Shown piece by piece: positions 36,734-41,617 of a DNA stretch of 41,617 bases. Position numbers and translations under genes: made by a program. The notes under the pieces are model-generated. The model saw only the letters and a program-made list of their open reading frames with translations, did not search any database and was not told the origin of the DNA. Location: NCBI RefSeq assembly GCF_002300555.2, contig NZ_NTHN02000050.1, positions 1 through 41,617 of the forward strand. The letters are read 5' to 3'. The DNA comes from Alloyangia mangrovi (GTDB taxonomy: Bacteria; Pseudomonadota; Alphaproteobacteria; Rhodobacterales; Rhodobacteraceae). How positions within the stretch are numbered: the stretch's first letter is position 1; every line of letters begins with the position of its first letter.

Positions 36734-38604
36734 CCACACCACTCCCCCTCGCGCCCGACCTCCAGGATCGGGAAACTGCCTTTTCCTTCGCATCTCGCCT
36801 CGCCACGATGAACGGCGTGGATACTGCGGGCTTTTGCACCGACATGGGGCTGTCCTTCAGCAAGGTGATCGACGGCAAGCCCGAAGCCTTGGCCCGTCTG
36901 GCAGATCTCAGCGCGGCTGACGTCGAGGACCTGCGGCGCTGGTCGCCCCTCTACCTGGGCAACCGAGAGCACGAGTTCCGCGGCAATCGCTTTCATGCCA
37001 AGGCCATCAAGGAAAGCACCGTCCGGGGCTGCCCTGCCTGTCTGCGGGAGGATGCGGAAGCCGCCCCAGACAGTTTTGAAGGCGACATGTACATCAGGGG
37101 CCACTGGCTCTTCCGGCCTATTACGCTCTGCCTGAAACATCACCATCCTCTCGTTCCGTTATGGGCCGAGGCCAATGTCAGTCGGCGCTACGACGCTGCC
37201 GCTCGCTTGGCCGAGATCGCGCCCGGCGTGTGGGCCGGAGAATTGGACAAGGAGCCGCGCGCGCCCAACCCGTTCGACGTATGGATCGAGGCACGCCTTG
37301 CGGGCACTCCCACGGAGAGCTGGCTGGATCAGTTCGACCTCTACGCCGCAGCGCATTTCTGCGAGTTGCTCGGGCGCGCCATCTGGGCGGTCAGGTTCCC
37401 GAAGTGGAAGAAGTTCGGCCCGGAACGTGCCTGGATGTCCTTCGAGATGGGCTTCCGCTTCGCGACCGAAGGGGAAGCGACGGTCCGTGATACCCTGATG
37501 CAGCTGCAGGAGACCATTGGCGAGGCGACCGACGGCCCCAAGAAGAAGTACGGCGCGCTGTACGACAGGCTCGCGTTCGACCTCCTGGGCGAGGCCTACG
37601 CCCCCTTCCGGGAGCTTCTCCGCGACCACATCGCAAGCACCTGGCCACTAGGTCCGGGCGACGATCTCATGGGAGAGCCTGTGCTGGAGCGAAAGGTCCA
37701 CTCGGTCCGGACCGCCGCGCGCGAACTTGGCATGGATCCCCGGCGCCTGCGCAAGCTGCTGGTCGATGTCGATCTCGTCCGGCCGGCCGAGACTGGCCGC
37801 GATGACCAGTGGGAGCTGTTCGATGCCAAGGCAGCGCAGCCACATCTCGACCGCATCAACACCCTGGTGTCCGCAAAGGACTTCCAGGAAGCATTGAGCA
37901 TGTCCCGCTCGCAGTTCGAACTTTTGCGAAAAGAGGGCCATTTCCCGCCCGCGATCGACGGTGGAGATCACAAGCCACTCTGGGACGTCCGTGCTGCGCA
38001 CCTGCATCTGGAAAGCCTCTTGACCGGTGCCGAGCCAATCTACGTGACCATGCACGGCTGGGATGACATCCCGACAACCGCGCAAAGCCTTAAGGTCTCC
38101 CCCGGCACAGTCCTGAAGCTGCTCGCGGGTGGCAGGGTTCAGCGGATCGGTCGGCACACCAACCGTGATGGCTACGCCAGCATCGTGGTCACGAAAGGCG
38201 AAATCGAACGCCTTCTGGAGCGCCCCGAGGCGCCGGGTCTCAGTATCGACGTCTTCGCCCGCCAGTGCGGTCTGACCCGCTCCGCCGCCATGCGGCTGGT
38301 GCGTGAGGGACATGTCCCGTCCACGGAAGGCCGACACCCCAAGACCAAGGCACGGCAGCGCTTCTTGGCGCCAGGCGACCTCGCCGCTTTCCATGAGCGG
38401 TTCGTGACCCTGCGCGGTCTTGCCGTAGAGCTTGGCATGCCCTGGCAAGCACTCCGGCCCAAGCTGGCGGCTGCGGGGATCGAGCCCTTCAGCCCGGACG
38501 GGCAGGACTACGGCGCGGTTTTCGAAAGACGGGCTGCCGACCCGCTCTTACTTGCCGGCGAAGCACGGAAAAGCAAATCATCAAACAAGAAAGATGAGAC
38601 ATGA
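36730..38604 (+). CDS. tniQ: TniQ family protein, orphan, long C-terminal HTH region
   Basis: The 624-residue protein begins with a TniQ domain (about 1-150). Its signature includes FSFASRLATMNG and a zinc site formed by CPAC (C101, C104) and C134-x-x-H137, with the usual RGHWLFRP between. The rest contains repeated HTH-like segments (for example TAARELGMDPRRLRKLL near 330 and FARQCGLTRSAAMRLV near 510). TniQ proteins are target-selecting partners of TniB/TnsC ATPases. Here no transposase or ATPase gene is adjacent; the only tniA and tniB in the window are 32 kb away. The TTG start at 36730 overlaps the preceding stop as TTGA, and the end overlaps the next gene as ATGA. It may act in trans with the distant module, or have been co-opted as a DNA-targeting subunit of this locus. 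Confidence 0.88.
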   Translation: MTTPLPLAPDLQDRETAFSFASRLATMNGVDTAGFCTDMGLSFSKVIDGKPEALARLADLSAADVEDLRRWSPLYLGNREHEFRGNRFHAKAIKESTVRGCPACLREDAEAAPDSFEGDMYIRGHWLFRPITLCLKHHHPLVPLWAEANVSRRYDAAARLAEIAPGVWAGELDKEPRAPNPFDVWIEARLAGTPTESWLDQFDLYAAAHFCELLGRAIWAVRFPKWKKFGPERAWMSFEMGFRFATEGEATVRDTLMQLQETIGEATDGPKKKYGALYDRLAFDLLGEAYAPFRELLRDHIASTWPLGPGDDLMGEPVLERKVHSVRTAARELGMDPRRLRKLLVDVDLVRPAETGRDDQWELFDAKAAQPHLDRINTLVSAKDFQEALSMSRSQFELLRKEGHFPPAIDGGDHKPLWDVRAAHLHLESLLTGAEPIYVTMHGWDDIPTTAQSLKVSPGTVLKLLAGGRVQRIGRHTNRDGYASIVVTKGEIERLLERPEAPGLSIDVFARQCGLTRSAAMRLVREGHVPSTEGRHPKTKARQRFLAPGDLAAFHERFVTLRGLAVELGMPWQALRPKLAAAGIEPFSPDGQDYGAVFERRAADPLLLAGEARKSKSSNKKDET

Positions 38605-38990
38605 AGTACATGATTGTCAGGGGGATCGGCGACTTGGAAGCCCAAGCTGCTCACCAGAAGCGCTGTGAGGAGAAGCAAGTCCCGTTCATCTACGCCAGGG
38701 CGGAACGAACCCGATGCACCCTCTATTGTGAGTGCATTGATTTGGTCTCGCCGGCGATAGACAAGCTCGTAAATCATGCCGAGGAGATCCAGGTCTTCTT
38801 TCAGCAGCTGGATAGTCGCTACCCTAGACCCGCGAAAATTGACCCGGGATACCCAGCGTTTTACTTCTTTAACAAGTTGTTGGTCTCAGACGTGGACGAA
38901 GTTGCGACTGAAACCTACGACTTCCTGACAGAAATCTTGACCCGAACACCCGACCCACAACGCCCACTGCAATTTGGACAGAGTGGGTGA
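38601..38990 (+). CDS. Hypothetical protein (129 aa), downstream partner of tniQ
   Basis: I do not recognise this protein. It starts at ATG 38601 inside the tniQ stop (ATGA), which strongly supports that it is a real, coupled gene. The product is soluble, with three conserved-looking Cys (CTLYCEC region near residue 40) and an aromatic-rich middle (YPAFYFFNKLL). Its first residues (MKYMIVRGIGDLEAQAAHQK) look like a Rossmann-type strand and helix. It ends the four-gene operon. No function can be proposed beyond association with the phosphoesterase and TniQ. Confidence 0.75.
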   Translation: MKYMIVRGIGDLEAQAAHQKRCEEKQVPFIYARAERTRCTLYCECIDLVSPAIDKLVNHAEEIQVFFQQLDSRYPRPAKIDPGYPAFYFFNKLLVSDVDEVATETYDFLTEILTRTPDPQRPLQFGQSG

Positions 38991-39065
38991 CGCGCGGCGC
39001 AGCGGAGCCAACACGCGCAACGCCACAAACCTTGAAACGAGGCGAGACAAGTCGGCGGCAATATC

Positions 39066-39455
39066 ATGTCGAAACAGAGCAAATTCCTATCACGTATCCT
39101 CCGCCACGAACCCGGTCTCGTTGGACTGACGCTCGCCACGAGCGGCTGGGTCCATGTGGATGACCTCTTGCGCGGCATGAGGAAGGTAGGACAACGCCTT
39201 ACTCTGGTCGAGCTCCGACAGATCGTCGCGGAGAACGACAAGCAACGTTTCACCCTCTCGAAGGACGGGCGCCGCGCCGGATCAGGGCTGCGCAAGGTCA
39301 CAGCATCGCGGTAGATCTAAAATCGGATCCCCCCAAAAGCCTCCGGTCATCCCGCTTCACGGCATGACGAGCGCAAACTTCGATGCAGTCTTTGCAAAAG
39401 GCTTCAGCCCTAGTCGGCGGCCACGCCCCACATATCGCCCCATCGACAACGAACT
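39066..39455 (+). pseudogene. kptA: Decayed RNA 2'-phosphotransferase gene (kptA/tpt1)
   Basis: The N-terminus (KFLSRILRHEPGLVGLTL, then GWVHVDDLL and AENDKQRFTLSKDGRR) is typical of KptA/Tpt1, which removes a 2'-phosphate from RNA using NAD. The frame is lost after residue 71, where CGCCG is tandemly duplicated (39271-39275 and 39276-39280). Removing one copy gives the family continuation RRIRAAQGHSIAVDL. A second shift at the C6 run (39329-39334) then leads to PLHGMTSANFDAVFAKGFSP, again KptA-like. Beyond about 39425 the similarity fades and the next gene begins. Two independent lesions make it a pseudogene. The raw open frame ends at 39314 (82 residues). Confidence 0.8.
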
Positions 39456-39470
39456 ATGGAAGAGACGCAC

Positions 39471-39845
39471 ATGGACTATTCACCTGACGACTGGGTGATC
39501 CTGAAGGTTTCGTTTGCGACGCGGGACAGAACTTTCACTCAACTCAGAGTGTTGGGCGGCTGGCGCGGCGGGTATCTCAGTGGGGATGCATGGCGCATAA
39601 ACTCAGGCATTCAGGCCGTTCATGCGGATGACCTCGAATACCGCTTCGTTGGTCGATCAGGTTCCGTCTATCTATGCCGTCGCGGCGGATATCGCATGTC
39701 ACGCATCATGGCGTCTGGCCTGGAAGAGCTGAAGCGTCAACCGACCGTTGTCGATGCAGAGGTTCTGGAAGACCGGAATTGGTTTGAACCAGGGCTCCTT
39801 GAAGCACTTCTCTCAACGGCGGCTGACGATACAGCGGTGAAGTGA
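39471..39845 (+). CDS. Hypothetical protein (124 aa)
   Basis: I do not recognise it. I choose ATG 39471 because GGAAGAG lies six bases upstream; an in-frame ATG at 39456 is also possible. The product is soluble and beta-rich in its first half (DDWVILKVSF, TQLRVLGGWRGGYLSGDAWRINSGI), with a helical C-terminal part. The first half has an even pattern of strands that could be an SH3-like or tudor-like barrel. It overlaps the decayed end of kptA and may originally have been its operon partner. Confidence 0.6.
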   Translation: MDYSPDDWVILKVSFATRDRTFTQLRVLGGWRGGYLSGDAWRINSGIQAVHADDLEYRFVGRSGSVYLCRRGGYRMSRIMASGLEELKRQPTVVDAEVLEDRNWFEPGLLEALLSTAADDTAVK

Positions 39846-40314
39846 CTTCGCCTCGAGACCTGCGTGCGTCAGCGAAGGCCTGATTGATGCGCAGGTGGGA
39901 GACCTCAGCCGGAAGTGCCGCTGCTTCCGGCCCTCTCCGGACATTCGCCAAGTTGGGCTTCGCTGCGGAGCAGCTTACCCATACCGGACATCGGCGGCAT
40001 CGTGCAGCATCGACTGACAGCCCAAGGTGCGCAGCGCGGACAATGCGCCAGTTCGCTGCCGCTATGCCGATGCCTGCTCTCCTGAAGCGGAAGGTGAGCA
40101 CTATTGGAGCTTAAACCTTCGAACAACGATCATGAGAGATGTGGTTTCGAGATAGACTGAAGTCGCACAATAGGCCCCTGGTCGCAGTTTGATTGGTAAG
40201 GTTTCTGCAACAAGGTCGTCACCAATTTCTGCGGCCTGTTAGAGCTTTGTGGTGAAGCCCAACCGGGACCTGCTAAACCTGATTGAATGCTTCGCAACAG
40301 CAAATTTCTCAAGG
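39846..40314. other. Gene-free region of about 470 bp
   Basis: I see no gene. A hairpin with 7-bp arms CCGGAAG and CTTCCGG (39909-39930) lies 63 bases after the 39471 gene and may be its weak terminator. The segment 39935-40100 contains GGACATTCGCC and GGGCTTCGCTGCGGAG, words recurring in the other non-coding stretches. The right part (40140-40310) is A/T-richer and lies just past the 3' end of the protease gene. Confidence 0.45.
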
Positions 40315-41070
40315 TCACGTACTCGCAAGAAGTTGTTTCAGCGCTGCTGACGGTTCGCCTCGCGCGGAGCCACCGTCTTGTTCAGTAAATACACCGACCA
40401 AAGACACTTGCCCAAGTGCCAGTCTCGCGCTGTTCAACATAGGTCCGCCAGACAGGCCTCGTGGGATTGGCGCAGTTTGAAGCATTTCACTGTTGATAGA
40501 TTTTACCTTGCTTCGTCGATATTGTAGACTAATCAAACCATCGGCTATTTCTTCGGACGTCCCGGTAAATATGTAGGGCTTAGGTTGCAGAGTTGCGCCT
40601 GGGCGTTTGAAGTCTCTGGCTAGCCAACCACCGATGGTGATTGGCGAGGAAGGCGTGTTGCTAATATTGCATATCTCCAGGCAAGGTCGACCAGCTAACT
40701 GATCTGCATAGAAACATGCAATATCGCGATCTTTCGCAAAGTAAACTTCACTATTGACGTCGCCGACATAGACCCAATTTCCTTCAGCATAAAACGCCTT
40801 TTCACCAGCTTCATCCTTTCCGTCATGTCCAAACAAAGTGTGTTTCGCCGTGACCAACATCGGACGTGAATTATGGCTTAGGATGAACCCGGTACCTACT
40901 TGGTCAGGGAGAGTGGAATCCTTCGCGTTCGACGCATAAATCGGCACGAGTGTCGGCTGCACAATCCTCGCAAAATTTTCTCCAATAAGTTCTATGCATT
41001 TCTCAATCATCCTGTAGCCGTCTAACCTGTGTTCAGTAGATGTTACCAAGTCAAGAATCTCAGCCTGCAA
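40315..41070 (-). CDS. Trypsin-like serine peptidase, possibly 5'-truncated by IS3
   Basis: The 251-residue protein has the chymotrypsin-fold triad: H77 in VTAKHTLF, D116 in DRDIACFY and S207 in GLSGGPM, with GTGFILS opening the first barrel. There is no signal peptide, so it would act in the cytoplasm. The only start in frame before the IS end is a TTG at 41070 without a good ribosome-binding site. The frame is open further upstream to the IS3 boundary (41094), so the insertion may have removed the real start. Alternatively ATG 41010 could serve. Base composition is more A/T-rich than most neighbours, suggesting separate acquisition. Stand-alone trypsin-like proteins often accompany defence or effector modules. 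Confidence 0.75.
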   Translation of the reverse strand: MQAEILDLVTSTEHRLDGYRMIEKCIELIGENFARIVQPTLVPIYASNAKDSTLPDQVGTGFILSHNSRPMLVTAKHTLFGHDGKDEAGEKAFYAEGNWVYVGDVNSEVYFAKDRDIACFYADQLAGRPCLEICNISNTPSSPITIGGWLARDFKRPGATLQPKPYIFTGTSEEIADGLISLQYRRSKVKSINSEMLQTAPIPRGLSGGPMLNSARLALGQVSLVGVFTEQDGGSARGEPSAALKQLLAST

Positions 41071-41093
41071 AAGACCGGCCCAATGCGGCCATT

Positions 41094-41536
41094 TGAACTG
41101 CGCCGGGTTTACCGGAGGCTGATCGACGTTAGTTACGCGGCCATTGGTTCATTTTCCAGAGCTGCGTAGAAGTTGGCCTCGGCTTCAGCGGGCGGGATGT
41201 TCCCGATCGGCTCGAGGATACGACGGTTGTTGAACCAGTCCACCCATTCGAGCGTCGCGTATTCCACGGCTTCTAAGCTGCGCCATGGTCCACGGCGGTG
41301 GATGACCTCAGCCTTGAACAGGCCATTGATCGTCTCGGCCAAGGCGTTGTCGTAACTGTCGCCGACGCTGCCCACGGAAGGTTCGATACCGGCTTCCGCC
41401 AAGCGCTCAGTGTAGCGAATAGACAGGTATTGCGAGCCCCTGTCGCTGTGGTGAACCAGCCCCATGCCCTTTCCGGGGCGGCGATCATGGACCGCCTGTT
41501 CCAGGGCATCGAGAAGGCGTTTTTGCGCAAATCTAG
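41094..41536 (-). mobile_element. IS3-family element remnant
   Basis: The 3' part of an IS3-family element reads toward the left. It contains the orfB C-terminal half (41133-41536) and, beyond the stop, a terminal sequence beginning TGAACTGCGCCGGGTTTACC at 41094, with the 5'-TG typical of IS3 ends. The other half is cut off at 41536 by an IS5-type insertion. Confidence 0.75.
41133..41536 (-). pseudogene. IS3-family transposase OrfB, 3' part
   Basis: The remaining roughly 134 residues carry the second Asp (HHSDRGSQYLS) and the Glu (SYDNALAETINGLFKAE) of the IS3 DDE integrase core, and the usual ending EWVDWFNNRRILEPIGNIPP. The N-terminal half including the first Asp is missing: at CTAG (41533-41536) the coding sequence is interrupted by the left end of an IS5-type element. 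The raw frame continues to 41561 through inserted sequence. Confidence 0.85.
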
Positions 41537-41617
41537 GGGATTCATCTCGTGAATCCAGCATCCTAGCCGGGCAGCATGAGCAGACCTCCGAAGCCGACCT
41601 ACAAGACCACCAACTGG
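41537..41617 (+). mobile_element. Left end of an IS5-family element, continues beyond the window
   Basis: The element starts after CTAG, a target typical of IS5-family (IS427-group) insertions, with the end sequence GGGATTCATCTCGTGAATCC. The inner part of this end is itself an inverted repeat (GGATTCA and TGAATCC). A transposase start follows at 41576. Confidence 0.65.
41576..41617 (+). CDS. IS5-family transposase, first 14 codons
   Basis: The visible residues MSRPPKPTYKTTNW match the N-terminus that I recognise from IS5-family transposases of alphaproteobacteria (MSRPPKPTYKTTNW followed by an S/P-A-Y-N segment). The reading frame runs off the window end. It is transcribed away from the IS3 remnant. 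Confidence 0.7.
   Translation, partial: MSRPPKPTYKTTNW

Noticed and set aside
36730-38604. TniQ as part of a CRISPR-associated transposon
   Set aside because: No cas gene or CRISPR array is visible anywhere in the window, and no transposase is adjacent.
1-41617. CRISPR arrays, tRNA and rRNA genes, plasmid replication origin
   Set aside because: I looked for regularly spaced repeats, tRNA-like cloverleaf sequences and rep genes and saw none; a covariance-model scan would be needed to be certain about RNA genes.

Overview
The window is GC-rich DNA of alphaproteobacterial type. The protein families and the Tat-signalled hydrolases fit Rhodobacteraceae best, but this is inferred from gene content because no rRNA or housekeeping marker is present. 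Almost everything here is accessory: a transposition module, a small LysR-controlled metabolic cluster, membrane and lipid genes, two nuclease or helicase gene clusters that look like defence islands, a decayed RNA-repair gene and nested insertion sequences.

Left part. Positions 900-4909 (minus strand) carry an overlapping tnsA-like/tniA/tniB operon with a terminator behind tniB and related CATTTTCA-type sites on both sides (722-739, 5129-5146, 5194-5211). No tniQ follows it. Positions 5967-9930 hold a LysR regulator divergent from a secreted alpha/beta hydrolase, a periplasmic cupin, a two-domain carboxymuconolactone-decarboxylase-like protein and a second cupin. Positions 10560-16952 hold a Tat-exported family IV esterase, a small potassium channel, cardiolipin synthase, an AI-2E family permease and an M20 peptidase.

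Right part. Positions 17546-20536 (minus) form a compact four-gene operon of a DUF4258-like protein, an unknown 445-residue protein, a PD-(D/E)XK nuclease and an unknown small protein. Positions 21477-34859 (minus) encode three very large nucleic-acid enzymes: a DEDD exonuclease-RecQ-UvrD fusion (about 1855 residues after frame repair), a 1949-residue DUF4011/SF1 helicase/Vsr-like nuclease, and a GIY-YIG/DnaQ-like exonuclease fusion. Divergent from them, 35325-38990 (plus) is a tightly overlapping operon of a metallophosphoesterase, a one-span membrane protein, an orphan TniQ and an unknown protein. The two arms share a 465-bp intergenic region with three TTTGCGAA repeats. This divergent nuclease/helicase/TniQ locus is the best candidate for an undescribed system. 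After it come a kptA pseudogene, a hypothetical gene, a trypsin-like protease and an IS3 copy interrupted by an IS5-type element at the window edge.

A sequence-quality point affects the whole annotation. All five G/C heptamers I found inside coding regions (tniB, first cupin, AI-2E permease, PD-(D/E)XK gene, UvrD part of the fusion), plus one A/T hexamer, shift the reading frame by exactly one extra base. Removing one base at each restores family-typical proteins and plausible stops. I therefore give repaired coordinates for these genes and treat them as probably intact. Sequencing overcall is the simplest explanation, but transcriptional slippage cannot be excluded from the sequence.
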